A stretch of 64,000 nucleotides of DNA from an uncultured Flavobacterium sp. (GCF_951805225.1 NZ_OX638201.1:1116001-1180000); one strand, 5' to 3'; positions 43,696-51,674 are shown, counted from the stretch's first letter. The notes: generated from the letters alone by a model not told the origin. Translations and numbers: made by a program.

Positions 43696-44829
43696 TTAGA
43701 TGTTCTTTTCAATTAGTGTCATTTTTCCAAATATTTCATTTATTGCCTCAGACATAACTTTGGCTGTATCGGCTCCACTTTGATTACTAATAATAAATGC
43801 ACCTAAATCGTATTTTGGAATTATATAAATAAAACATTGAGAACGTGGTACTCCACCGTGATGAATGTAGAAGGTTCCAAGTTTTTGATCATCTGTATCG
43901 ATATTCCAGAAATAACCAATACTAAACTCCTTGCTAAATTTTACAATTGGTTGATGTGATTCGGCAACGATTTTATTATTTTCCAACTCAAACTTAATGT
44001 ATTTAATCATATCAGGTACTGTTGATTTCATATTACCGGATGCTCCCCATGGCAATTGCGGCATTGGCGAAGTGATTACGCTATTATCACTATGATATCC
44101 TACTGCAAGCTTTTTGGTTTCCTGATTAGAAAGGTTGATTTTGGTGTTTTGCATTGCAATGTCATTAGTCAGGAAATCTGTTAATAGTTTTTCATACTTT
44201 GTTTTATAGACTTTTTCTAAAATAAAAGCCACAAGTAGGCTACCTGTACTTGAATAAGAATATTTATACCCCGGAACGGTATCAATTTTAACTTTATGAA
44301 GATCTCTTAAGAAATCTTTTTCTCCATAGTTTTTATAAAGTTCATCGATTTTTGCAGGAGTTTCATGATTTAAGAAATTTTGTAAAATTGTATTTGCTTC
44401 CAATGGAAGCATATTTGGTAATCCGCTTGTATGTGAGAGTAAATGTTTTATAAGAATAGGCTGGTTTCCATATTTTAAATTGGGATAATCTTCCGGTAAA
44501 TACTTTTGGATTTCATCTTCAATATTTAATTTCTTTTCGCAGACTGCTTTTGCTGCTAATGTTCCTGCAAATGTTTTACTTATAGAACCTATTTCATAAA
44601 TTGTTTTATTATCAGGACAATTTTTTTTTCCTTTTTCTAATTCTCCATAATGACCAATGAATTCTTTTCCCTGATAAACTATTGCGATTGAAGTAGAATG
44701 AATTAAGGGTTTTTTAATCATTCTATTTGCTACACTATCGATTAAAATTTGAATGTTTTCTGTTTTTGAGCTTTGAGCAAGGCAAAAGACAGAGGATAGC
44801 AAAAGAATTAAAAGGAATTTGTTTTTCAT
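43696..44829 (-). CDS. Secreted serine beta-lactamase-family hydrolase (class C/PBP-like)
   Basis: The 377-aa protein has a signal peptide (MKNKFLLILLLSSVFCLAQS). The catalytic Ser-x-x-Lys is visible as SISK (Ser82-Lys85) within IYEIGSISKTFAGTL. The second motif YxN is changed to Tyr-Ser-Ser in YKYSYSSTGSLL, and the third is HHGG (near residue 330), matching the esterase/peptidase side of the family more than true beta-lactamases. It acts in the periplasm. Members include D-aminopeptidases and esterases, so antibiotic resistance should not be assumed. It is 4 bp upstream of the HEAT-like gene, in one transcript. Confidence 0.88.
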   Translation of the reverse strand: MKNKFLLILLLSSVFCLAQSSKTENIQILIDSVANRMIKKPLIHSTSIAIVYQGKEFIGHYGELEKGKKNCPDNKTIYEIGSISKTFAGTLAAKAVCEKKLNIEDEIQKYLPEDYPNLKYGNQPILIKHLLSHTSGLPNMLPLEANTILQNFLNHETPAKIDELYKNYGEKDFLRDLHKVKIDTVPGYKYSYSSTGSLLVAFILEKVYKTKYEKLLTDFLTNDIAMQNTKINLSNQETKKLAVGYHSDNSVITSPMPQLPWGASGNMKSTVPDMIKYIKFELENNKIVAESHQPIVKFSKEFSIGYFWNIDTDDQKLGTFYIHHGGVPRSQCFIYIIPKYDLGAFIISNQSGADTAKVMSEAINEIFGKMTLIEKNI

Positions 44830-45054
44830 AGTTTTAAATGGTTATATTTTTTTATGATTAATTGATTAGATTATCGAACATATCTTTATAGAATGCAAAA
44901 TAATTGGTTTTAGTCAACTTCACGAATCATTTGGAAAAGTAAGTATTTTACAGCAATAAATTTATTATCTAATTCTAAGATTATCTTTAACTGCGAAAAT
45001 AATTGATGAAATTTTACCTTTTAGTTATTTTTAAAATTGCTTTTCAAATTCTGT

Positions 45055-45112
45055 TATTCTGATTCGAACAGTGACAAAAGAGTAAAAGAATTTCTTGGTC
45101 TTCTGCAGATAT
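45055..45112 (-). pseudogene. Vestigial fragment similar to the HEAT-like gene
   Basis: In the 344-bp gap 44830-45173, the minus strand encodes AEDQEILLLFC, close to KEDEEILLLLC of the HEAT-like protein. DNA identity is strong over about 50 bp (for instance GAGTAAAAGAATTTCTTGGTC against the matching stretch near 43565, trimmed) and disappears outside. No complete reading frame remains. The rest of the gap holds no gene apart from the terminator at 45125. Confidence 0.55.
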
Positions 45113-45124
45113 GAATAAAACAAA

Positions 45125-45146
45125 AAAGAGACTCGAAAGTCTCTTT
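45125..45146. terminator. Terminator of XRE copy 2
   Basis: AAAGAGACT and AGTCTCTTT form a 9-bp stem with a CGAA tetraloop. It lies 28 bp after the stop of the XRE gene and mirrors the design of the terminator after copy 1. Confidence 0.8.
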
Positions 45147-45173
45147 ATAGAATTAATATATCTTTAAAAATGA

Positions 45174-45584
45174 TTATTTATTGAGTAATTTTTCAAATCT
45201 TGCCATCATTTCCTCTTTTTCTTTTAGCATTCGCTCATACAATGCAATTTTTTCATCATATAATTGAACAATTTTATCAATTGGATTAAATGTACAGTGT
45301 GGGTTAACTGCATTTAATGTTGATGTATCGTTACTTGTAAAAGTATTAGAAATAACATTTATAGCTTGTTCTTCATCAAAGTTCTTAAAAGCTTCAACTG
45401 GAATTTTTAATACTGCTGAAATTTGTTTCAACAGATTTTCTTCAATTACATCTTTTTGCTCGAGCATAGAAATTTTCTTCTGATTCCAGTCATTTCCCAA
45501 ATCAAAGGCTAATGCTTCCTGCTTTATGTTAAGCATTTCTCTGAAGCGTTTTACGTTTCTTCCCTGATGTATTTTCTGTTCCAT
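45174..45584 (-). CDS. XRE-type HTH transcriptional regulator (copy 2)
   Basis: This 136-aa protein matches copy 1 (3918-4322) almost residue for residue over the HTH (RNVKRFREMLNIKQEALAFD, then WNQKKISMLEQKDVIEENLL) and again in the C-terminal coiled coil (KIALYERMLKEKEEMM). The linker differs completely (SNTFTSNDTSTLNAVNPHCT against a different run of about the same length in copy 1). The start ATG 45584 corresponds to copy 1. The conserved HTH predicts the same DNA site; the divergent linker predicts a different partner or signal. The two copies bracket the oxidoreductase block and the eCIS. Confidence 0.85.
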   Translation of the reverse strand: MEQKIHQGRNVKRFREMLNIKQEALAFDLGNDWNQKKISMLEQKDVIEENLLKQISAVLKIPVEAFKNFDEEQAINVISNTFTSNDTSTLNAVNPHCTFNPIDKIVQLYDEKIALYERMLKEKEEMMARFEKLLNK

Positions 45585-45627
45585 AATGAATATCAATTTT
45601 CTAAAGGCTCAAAAGATAAAGCCATTC

Positions 45628-45641
45628 GGATTAAAAAATCC
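45628..45641. promoter_or_regulatory. Candidate operator upstream of XRE copy 2
   Basis: GGATTAAAAAATCC is a 5-bp-arm palindrome at the same distance from the start as in copy 1 and is again flanked by AAAGATA elements. The spacer is 4 bp here against 3 bp in copy 1. Confidence 0.5.
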
Positions 45642-45832
45642 TGAGTTTCAAAGATAGAAAAATATCCCTTATTCAAACTTTAAAAGCGATATAAAGAGTA
45701 AATATTATACTATAAAACTTTGTTCCATTTTATAATATGAAACGTAATCAGGGAATAATTAACAAAATAAGATTTTAGTTCATCATAAATTAGATTGAGT
45801 TTTTTTTAAGTAACTATTTCTAAATCAAATCT

Positions 45833-47314
45833 ATGAAAAGAATACTGTTTTATCTCGGTTTACTTTCGTTTGTATTAATCAGCTGCAAAAAAGAAAGTAC
45901 AAGTACAGAAAGTGTTGTTGATTCTAAAACAAATTCGGATGAATATGAATTTGTTGACGGATATCCAACAGAAGCGACAATTAAAAAAGCCTATGACGAT
46001 GCTGATTTAGCACGTGCGATTCAGGCATATAAGTTTTTCTATCCCACAGTTTCGGGCGAAGCTCTTTTTAAAGGAAATGATAGTATTAATGTTAAACCAA
46101 ATGTTTCATTTGGAGTATTAGATACAAAACCAACTCAAATTGGTTACACACTAAATTCAGATACACCTTACGGACCTATTTTAGTTGATTTATCAAAAGG
46201 ACCAATTGTAATTGATGTTCCCAAAGGTCCGCTTATCGTGGTTGCAATGGATGTGAACCAGCGTTGGGTTGCTGATATGGGAATTCCGGGTCCAGATGCG
46301 GGTAATGGCGGAAAGCATTTACTTTTGCCACCAAATTATAAAGGTACAGTTCCGGGTTCCGGTTATCATGTTTGGAAATCATCTTCAGACAATCTTACTG
46401 TGGGCGTGCGTTCGCTTCCTGTTGGCGGCGATGTAAAAGCTGCATTGGAACGTATTAAAACCGTAAAAGTATATCCGCTAAACAAATCAGCAGACTGGAA
46501 AGAACCAACTTGGCTTGATCTTACGGATAAACATCAGAATAGCACACCGCTTGCATGGGAAACCAATTTTAAGTTTTGGGAAAATTTAAATGATGCCGTA
46601 CAACGCGAACCTGCATATGACGGATACAGAGATTATTACGGAGAACTTGCGGTATTAGGAATTATTAAAGGCAAACCTTTTAAACCAGACGCAAGATTGA
46701 AAGCAATTCTTGAAAAAGCGGCCAAAACGGCTAATGCTCAAATGCGTGTACAATCATTTGCAGATCGCCGTCAGGATCGCGTGGTTTGGAAAGATCGCCA
46801 ATGGGAATGGGTTGGATTGCGATTTGAAAACGGTGATTTTGATGCACCAACTTATGTAGATCTTGACGCTCGCGAAACATGGTTTTATCAGGCAATTGGT
46901 GCATCTCCGGCAATGTTTAGACGACAAGAAGGCGGAGGATCTCTATATTGGTTAGGATTGAAGGATAAAACCGGAAAATATGTAGACGGAGCAAAAACAT
47001 ATAAATTAACCATACCAACGCCAGTTCCGGCAAAATTATTCTGGTCTGTTACTATTTATGACGCTCTTACCAGAAGTCAGGTTGCTACAGATCAGAACAA
47101 AGCGGCGCTTCGTTCTTTATTTGAATTGAAAGACAAAATTGGAGGACAAAGTATTGATTTATATTTTGGCCCAAAAGCTCCCGCAGGAAAAGAAGGACAA
47201 TGGATAAAAACAATTCCGGGAAAAGGCTGGTTTGCTTATTTCCGAATTTATGGTCCAACTGCTACGGCTTTTAACAACAGCTGGAAACCGGGCGATTTTG
47301 AAGAAGTGAATTAA
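45833..47314 (+). CDS. DUF1254/DUF1214 lipoprotein
   Basis: The 493-aa protein has a lipoprotein signal (MKRILFYLGLLSFVLISC, Cys18). The DUF1254 part occupies about 60-200 (YTLNSDTPYGPILVDLSKGP, DVNQRWVADMGIPGPD) and DUF1214 the C-terminal third (FWSVTIYDALTRSQVATDQN, DLYFGPKAPAGKEGQWIKTI). Proteins with both domains are widespread and their function is not established. The only genes near are the divergent XRE regulator and, downstream after a terminator, an SDR. Full length, no sign of decay. Confidence 0.9.
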   Translation: MKRILFYLGLLSFVLISCKKESTSTESVVDSKTNSDEYEFVDGYPTEATIKKAYDDADLARAIQAYKFFYPTVSGEALFKGNDSINVKPNVSFGVLDTKPTQIGYTLNSDTPYGPILVDLSKGPIVIDVPKGPLIVVAMDVNQRWVADMGIPGPDAGNGGKHLLLPPNYKGTVPGSGYHVWKSSSDNLTVGVRSLPVGGDVKAALERIKTVKVYPLNKSADWKEPTWLDLTDKHQNSTPLAWETNFKFWENLNDAVQREPAYDGYRDYYGELAVLGIIKGKPFKPDARLKAILEKAAKTANAQMRVQSFADRRQDRVVWKDRQWEWVGLRFENGDFDAPTYVDLDARETWFYQAIGASPAMFRRQEGGGSLYWLGLKDKTGKYVDGAKTYKLTIPTPVPAKLFWSVTIYDALTRSQVATDQNKAALRSLFELKDKIGGQSIDLYFGPKAPAGKEGQWIKTIPGKGWFAYFRIYGPTATAFNNSWKPGDFEEVN

Positions 47315-47345
47315 GGGCAAAGTTTAATTTGTTTTGAATAGTAAT

Positions 47346-47373
47346 AAAGGCATCTGATTTAGCAGATGCCTTT
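47346..47373 (+). terminator. Rho-independent terminator after the DUF1254 gene
   Basis: AAAGGCATCTG and CAGATGCCTTT form an 11-bp stem with ATTTAG loop, followed by a T-rich stretch. It ends transcription 32 bp after the stop codon. Confidence 0.88.
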
Positions 47374-47477
47374 ATTATTTAAATCAAGAGATAGGGAAGA
47401 GGCGGATAACCAATATGCACGTTGCACAACCTACAGTTTACAATTAATCTTTATATTTGATTTATAAAATTAATAAA

Positions 47478-48266
47478 ATGAGCGAAAAAACTAAACCGTA
47501 TGCCTTAATAACTGGCGCCAGCAAAGGCATTGGAAAATCTATTGCTTATGAATTGGCAAAACAAGGTTATCCGCTATTGCTTGTTGCAAGAAGCGAAGAG
47601 GATTTAAAAGCATTATCTAATGATCTTCAGGCTAAATACGGCATAAATGCTTCTGTTTTAGCGATTGATCTTTCGACGAATGATGCATCGCAAAAAGTAA
47701 CGAATTGGATAAAAGAGAATAATTATCCTGTTGGTATTTTGGTTAATAATGCCGGTTATGGCGTTTGGGGCGATTTTAGTCAGTCTTCTCTAACCGATCA
47801 ACTTGGTATGATGCAACTTAACATGAATGTAGTTATAGAACTTTCGCATTTATTAGTACCTATACTTTCACAACAAAAACAAGCCTATATTTTAAATATA
47901 TCGAGTACGGCTGCATATCAAGCTGTGCCTACTTTGGCTGTTTATTCGGCAACAAAGGCTTTTGTTTTATCGTTTACGCGTGCCTTGCGTTTCGAACTTG
48001 CCCAAACTTCAATTTCCGTAACTTGTTTTAGTCCGGGTCCGGTTGATACTGGTTTTGCTTCAAGAGCTGGTTTAGACGCTTTTAGCAAAATGGCCGAAAA
48101 GTTTAATATGCAACCTGATGATGTTGCAAAATTGGCTGTAAAAGCCATGTTCAACAAAAAATCAGAAGTTATTCCGGGTTTCACCAATATTATTTCGGTT
48201 TATGCCAATCGCATACTACCAAAGGGTTTTATCGAAAAAACCGCTGCCGGAATTTATAAAATTTAA
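47478..48266 (+). CDS. Short-chain dehydrogenase/reductase (DltE-like)
   Basis: From ATG 47478 the protein has 262 aa. Visible motifs are TGASKGIG (NAD(P) site), NNAGYG, and the catalytic SSTAAYQ with YSATK. A conserved C-terminal PGFTNIISVYANRILPKGF extension fits the DltE/SadH-like classical SDRs. A longer frame from 47457 was rejected because ATG 47478 carries the expected short 5' lead and a TATATTTG element at 47452-47459. Substrate unknown. It lies alone between a terminator and the PhyH operon. Confidence 0.92.
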   Translation: MSEKTKPYALITGASKGIGKSIAYELAKQGYPLLLVARSEEDLKALSNDLQAKYGINASVLAIDLSTNDASQKVTNWIKENNYPVGILVNNAGYGVWGDFSQSSLTDQLGMMQLNMNVVIELSHLLVPILSQQKQAYILNISSTAAYQAVPTLAVYSATKAFVLSFTRALRFELAQTSISVTCFSPGPVDTGFASRAGLDAFSKMAEKFNMQPDDVAKLAVKAMFNKKSEVIPGFTNIISVYANRILPKGFIEKTAAGIYKI

Positions 48267-48297
48267 TTTTTTTCGAAAAAAAATAAAAAAAATATTC

Positions 48298-48326
48298 TTT
48301 GCAAAAGAAAAATTATATTATGTTTG
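48298..48326 (+). promoter_or_regulatory. Bacteroidota-type promoter of the PhyH operon
   Basis: TTTG (48298-48301), 17 nt, then TATGTTTG (48319-48326) matches the -33 TTTG / -7 TAnnTTTG consensus known for Bacteroidota. Initiation about 48333 would place the poly-Cys reading frame at 48354 within the leader, 21 nt from the start of the transcript. Confidence 0.8.
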
Positions 48327-48353
48327 TATTAAATTCTACTAATTCTATAGAGT

Positions 48354-48539
48354 ATGTCAGATAAAAGAAAAAATATGTTTAGTTTTCCTAAAGGCCGAAT
48401 GCACACAAACATGCTAATGTATTGTTGTTGCTGTTGTTGCAGTCTTTTAGATAAAATTACAAACACTATTATTTCATTTATTAAATCTATATTATCATGG
48501 TATCTTCTTATAAAACCTTTACCCTTACTGAGCAATTAA
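48354..48539 (+). CDS. Poly-cysteine leader reading frame, candidate attenuator or regulatory uORF
   Basis: A 61-codon frame begins just after the promoter and contains MYCCCCCCSLL, six Cys codons in a row (48423-48440, TGT TGT TGC TGT TGT TGC). It has further in-frame ATGs at 48399, 48411 and 48417, so the translated product may be shorter. The frame ends at TAA 48537-48539, overlapping the PhyH gene (start 48497) by 43 bp in another frame. Poly-Cys leaders with translational overlap act as cysteine-responsive attenuators in mycobacteria, by published work; applying that to this operon is inference. The product after the Cys run is hydrophobic (TIISFIKSILSWYLLIK), so a small membrane peptide is the alternative. 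Confidence 0.6.
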   Translation: MSDKRKNMFSFPKGRMHTNMLMYCCCCCCSLLDKITNTIISFIKSILSWYLLIKPLPLLSN

Positions 48540-49303
48540 CTAATGAGCAAATTGCCTTTTTTAACGAACATGGTTTCATCCATTTCAAAAAATTTATAAA
48601 TCCCGAAACTGTTTCATCAATCATTGATGCCTCAAAACAAGTAGAGCAAAATTGGATTGAAAATGATCTTCAAAAAGTAAACGGTGTTCCTATTAAATAT
48701 GGAAAAGATTTAGACGGTTCTCCAATTGTACAACGTTTTGCTTTTATCAATCAACATCATCAAACTTTAAGCGGTCTTTTACTTGATCCAAGATTCGATG
48801 GTTTATTACCATTGGCAGGCGATGGCGCTAGATTAGGAACGGAAGAAAAAGACGGAATGGTTTTCAATCATTATATCAATGGGCCAGAAAGTAAGTTTAC
48901 TAAAATGGGCTGGCATACAGATGGTTTAAGAGATATTTTTTATGGTGCAAAATTAAACCCAATGCTAAATGTGGGGATTCATTTAAGCACTTTAAAACCT
49001 GAAAATGGCGGTCTTAAAATCATTCCGGGAACTCATAAGCAAAGTATTTATCAAATGCTTTTCCGCAAAAAATACTTTTTAGATAATAAACCAGATGCAG
49101 AGGAAGTTGCTATCATTCCGGAAGCTGGAGATTTAACGATTCACGATGGTCGTTTGTGGCACAGAGTTGCAGAATCCTCTATTATAGGCGAAGAGAGTAG
49201 AAGGAGAGTTATTTATATTCCGATTATAGCCGGAAAATATGCTCCTAAAAATGAGAACAGTCCAACGGTTTTCTATCAGCGCTTTGCGGGAATTGTTAAA
49301 TAA
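48497..49303 (+). CDS. Phytanoyl-CoA dioxygenase (PhyH) family protein
   Basis: This 268-aa protein is an Fe(II)/2-oxoglutarate-dependent oxygenase. The metal triad is visible: His140-x-Asp142 in GWHTDGL and His222 in DGRLWHRV. The 2-oxoglutarate-binding Arg is likely in ESRRRVIYIP. Family members hydroxylate lipids or small molecules. It is the first long gene in an operon with a 50-aa membrane peptide, a CDP-alcohol phosphatidyltransferase and GtrA, so a role in tailoring a lipid headgroup or chain is plausible. The gene start lies inside the leader frame's end, so its translation may be coupled to the leader. Confidence 0.92.
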   Translation: MVSSYKTFTLTEQLTNEQIAFFNEHGFIHFKKFINPETVSSIIDASKQVEQNWIENDLQKVNGVPIKYGKDLDGSPIVQRFAFINQHHQTLSGLLLDPRFDGLLPLAGDGARLGTEEKDGMVFNHYINGPESKFTKMGWHTDGLRDIFYGAKLNPMLNVGIHLSTLKPENGGLKIIPGTHKQSIYQMLFRKKYFLDNKPDAEEVAIIPEAGDLTIHDGRLWHRVAESSIIGEESRRRVIYIPIIAGKYAPKNENSPTVFYQRFAGIVK

Positions 49304-49305
49304 TT

Positions 49306-49458
49306 ATGCTTATTATCCTCGCATTTAGTTATCTGGTTAGATCAGGTAAACTAAAAAGTACGACCGATTTTTTAAAAAATAGTCAGAGAAAAGTAAAACT
49401 TAAAATTGCAAAACTAGAATTGGCTATACTTTCTGGCTTACAAATATTGCGCTATTAA
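49306..49458 (+). CDS. Small 50-aa membrane-associated peptide between PhyH and the phosphatidyltransferase
   Basis: ATG 49306 lies 2 bp after the PhyH stop, and the stop TAA (49456-49458) overlaps the next gene's ATG (TAATG). The product opens with a short hydrophobic segment (MLIILAFSYLV) and is otherwise basic (KNSQRKVKLKIAKLE). The tight coupling on both sides supports it as a real gene, as spacing inside operons of this window is typically 0-25 bp. Family unknown. It could help assemble or anchor the next enzyme. Confidence 0.55.
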   Translation: MLIILAFSYLVRSGKLKSTTDFLKNSQRKVKLKIAKLELAILSGLQILRY

Positions 49459-50144
49459 TGGGAAAAGAAATACAGATTGAAGATTACAGTGCAATTGCAC
49501 AAAGAACATTTTCAGACCGTAAGCGAACTAATATTTTAAAAAGTGCAGAACAGTTAACGATTGTATTTTTGCTTCCAAAAGTGCCTAAATTCATTTCGCC
49601 AAACGTACTTACTTTAATTGGTACGTTTGGTTCAGGATTAATTTTTATAGCCTTTGTTTTAGGTACTTATTTAACAAGTTGGTATTTGCTTTTGGGTATT
49701 ATCGGTTTGGTTATAAATTGGTTAGGCGATTCTTTAGACGGAAGATTGGCTTATTATAGAAATATTCCGCGTCGTTGGTATGGTTTTGCACTCGATATTA
49801 TTGCCGATTGGATTGGTATTGTACTCGTAGGCTTTGGTTACTACATTTATGCTAAAAACGGCACAGAAATAGTAGCTTTTGCTTTTGTCGCATTATATGG
49901 TTGGTCTATTATTATCAGTCAGTTACGCTACAAAATTACAAATGAATACAGTATAGATTCCGGCTTTTTTGGTCCAACGGAACTTCGATTTATTATTGCT
50001 TTAATTTTAATTACAGAAGTTTTATTTCACGGATCAATTACTTATCTGGCTGGCTTAATTTCTATTATCTTATTTATAATCAATACTATTGATAGCTTTA
50101 AACTTTTAAAGTTAGGCGATTTAAAAGATAAAAACCAAGTCTGA
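49458..50144 (+). CDS. CDP-alcohol phosphatidyltransferase with a variant catalytic motif
   Basis: The 228-aa integral membrane protein has about six membrane segments. The catalytic signature D-x2-D-G-x2-A-R...G-x3-D-x3-D appears as Asp91-Asp94-Gly95...Ala98...Gly109...Asp113...Asp117 within DSLDGRLAYYRNIPRR and WYGFALDIIAD. The Arg after Ala98 is replaced by Tyr99, with Arg101 two positions on. It transfers a phosphatidyl group from CDP-diacylglycerol to an alcohol. Such enzymes make phosphatidylinositol phosphate in Bacteroidota, by published work on Bacteroides; which alcohol is used here is unknown. Operon position supports a special lipid. Confidence 0.88.
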   Translation: MGKEIQIEDYSAIAQRTFSDRKRTNILKSAEQLTIVFLLPKVPKFISPNVLTLIGTFGSGLIFIAFVLGTYLTSWYLLLGIIGLVINWLGDSLDGRLAYYRNIPRRWYGFALDIIADWIGIVLVGFGYYIYAKNGTEIVAFAFVALYGWSIIISQLRYKITNEYSIDSGFFGPTELRFIIALILITEVLFHGSITYLAGLISIILFIINTIDSFKLLKLGDLKDKNQV

Positions 50145-50145
50145 A

Positions 50146-50562
50146 ATGTTCCCGAAAAAATCTGTTTACACTTTTCTTCAAGCACAAGTTGCGGCATTTT
50201 TAGGTGGCATTACCGATTATGCTTTAATGATTTTATTAACAGAAGTATTTGAATTGCATTTTACTTTTTCTATTCTAATCTCCGGAACCATTGGCGCAAT
50301 TATCAATTTTAGCATCAATCGATTTTGGGTATTTAAAACTCAATCCGGTTATAGCAGCCACATCAATAGTCAGCTTTTTAAATTTGCGTTGGTTGTGTTA
50401 GGAAGCATTTCCTTAAAATCATTTGGTACGCTTATTTTGCAAAAAGTATTTCAAATCGATTATAGAATCGGAAGATTAATCACGGACAGTTTTGTTTCGT
50501 ATGGATTTAATTATCCGCTGATTAAATATTGGGTTTTTAAAGTAAACGAAAAAAGAATGTAA
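50146..50562 (+). CDS. GtrA-family membrane protein
   Basis: The 138-aa protein has four predicted membrane segments and GtrA landmarks: a start like FLQAQVAAFLGGITDYALMI, then ISGTIGAIINFSINRFWVF, and a C-terminal WVFKVNEK. It lies 1 bp after the phosphatidyltransferase. GtrA proteins are linked to transfer of lipid-linked sugars across membranes. Here it probably flips or handles the lipid product of the operon. After it comes palindromic repeat copy 3. Confidence 0.9.
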   Translation: MFPKKSVYTFLQAQVAAFLGGITDYALMILLTEVFELHFTFSILISGTIGAIINFSINRFWVFKTQSGYSSHINSQLFKFALVVLGSISLKSFGTLILQKVFQIDYRIGRLITDSFVSYGFNYPLIKYWVFKVNEKRM

Positions 50563-50606
50563 TCGAATAAAATTAGAATATAAATAACCAATTAAGTGTT
50601 TTCTTC

Positions 50607-50744
50607 TAACACATAGAAACATAGATTTTATATGTAAAAGAAGAATACAAAAAGAAACTAGTTTCTCACACATAGCCAACTATGTTTTTTTGAATGAGTG
50701 AAATGCCTTTTTTAAGCGTCCTAAATCTATGTTTCTATGTGTTA
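50607..50744. repeat. Palindromic repeat (copy 3)
   Basis: Inverted arms of 22 bp (starting TAACACATAGAAACATAG at 50607 and ending at 50744 with the complement) enclose the shared core (AAAAAGAAACTAGTTTCTC, then CACATAGCCAACTATG, then GAGTGAAATGCC). The orientation matches copy 1 and is opposite to copy 2. It separates the GtrA gene from the DUF4833 gene. Confidence 0.9.
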
Positions 50745-50783
50745 AAAATAATTGTAACCAACAGGTTATATAAAAACTTCGAT

Positions 50784-51362
50784 ATGAATAATTTATCACT
50801 TAAATATTTTACAAAATCACTAATCGTAATAACGATCTTAGTAACTATAATTTCTGAAAATGTAAGGGCACAATCCAAAAATCCATCGCCATTAAATTTT
50901 CCAACGCCTAAAAACATAGATAATATGTTATTTTACATTCAGCGTGACCCAAATATAAATACTGCTATTTATGCCATAAATTATCAGGAAAATGGAAAAA
51001 TAAACAAAAGCAATCCTATAAAAGCCTATTGGATTCGATATGCTGAGAATGGAGAAAAAAAAGATTTAAATTATATGCAACGCAAATTTGCATACGGCCT
51101 GGAAAGCAAAACCTTGAATAATGAGGAATTTGAACTTCAATTTGTATCGTATAAAAAGTTGCCTTTGACCTTGAAAAAGATAGATTCAGATCAAAAATAT
51201 CATGTTTTTGTAAGTGTAAATCAGAAGAGAATTCAAGTAGAAAAAATATTCGTGCGTATTGAAGGAGGTTCTTTTTGGTTACCAAATGTAAAGTATGCCG
51301 AAGTTACCGGAGTTGAGACTTCTTCAAATAAAATAATTACGGAAAGAATGTTATTGAAATAA
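50784..51362 (+). CDS. DUF4833 protein, secreted
   Basis: ATG 50784 gives 192 aa; a longer frame from 50694 lies in the palindromic repeat and was rejected. A signal peptide runs to about residue 30 (SLIVITILVTIISENVRAQS). The body is DUF4833, with NFPTPKNIDNMLFYIQRDPN, KAYWIRYAENGEKK and MQRKFAYGLESKTL. Function unknown; the family often lies next to lipid- or envelope-related genes in Bacteroidota. It ends at the terminator 51389-51423. Confidence 0.9.
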   Translation: MNNLSLKYFTKSLIVITILVTIISENVRAQSKNPSPLNFPTPKNIDNMLFYIQRDPNINTAIYAINYQENGKINKSNPIKAYWIRYAENGEKKDLNYMQRKFAYGLESKTLNNEEFELQFVSYKKLPLTLKKIDSDQKYHVFVSVNQKRIQVEKIFVRIEGGSFWLPNVKYAEVTGVETSSNKIITERMLLK

Positions 51363-51388
51363 GATTCTATAATATCAGTTATTCTCAG

Positions 51389-51423
51389 GTATCCGAAGTT
51401 TCCCGACTTCGGATACTTTTTTT
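51389..51423 (+). terminator. Strong rho-independent terminator after DUF4833
   Basis: GTATCCGAAGT and ACTTCGGATAC form an 11-bp stem with a 6-nt loop, followed by seven T. It closes the lipid-type operon. Confidence 0.92.
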
Positions 51424-51674
51424 ATGTCTAATATCATTTTAGCAATTTTGCTTTTACATCATTTTTTTAAATAAGATATAAAATCCAATTATCCCGGAAA
51501 AACTACCAATAAATATAGTGTAAGAGTTTTATAATCAAACAGAAAGCTGTTTTTTGAATTAAATCTACTGGGAATTTTGTAACATCCTAGCGGAATTAAA
51601 TACTTCTTAGTCTTCTCTCATTTGTACCTTTAATACTGTTATTAAAACTATTATAAAATCAAAATAATTAAGTT

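Noticed and set aside
43696..44829. Antibiotic-resistance beta-lactamase
   Set aside because: The YxN motif is changed to YSS and the third motif is HHGG, which fits esterase or peptidase relatives; resistance is unsupported.
48065..48257. Antisense frame in the SDR gene
   Set aside because: It shadows the SDR's codons and has no start context or homology.
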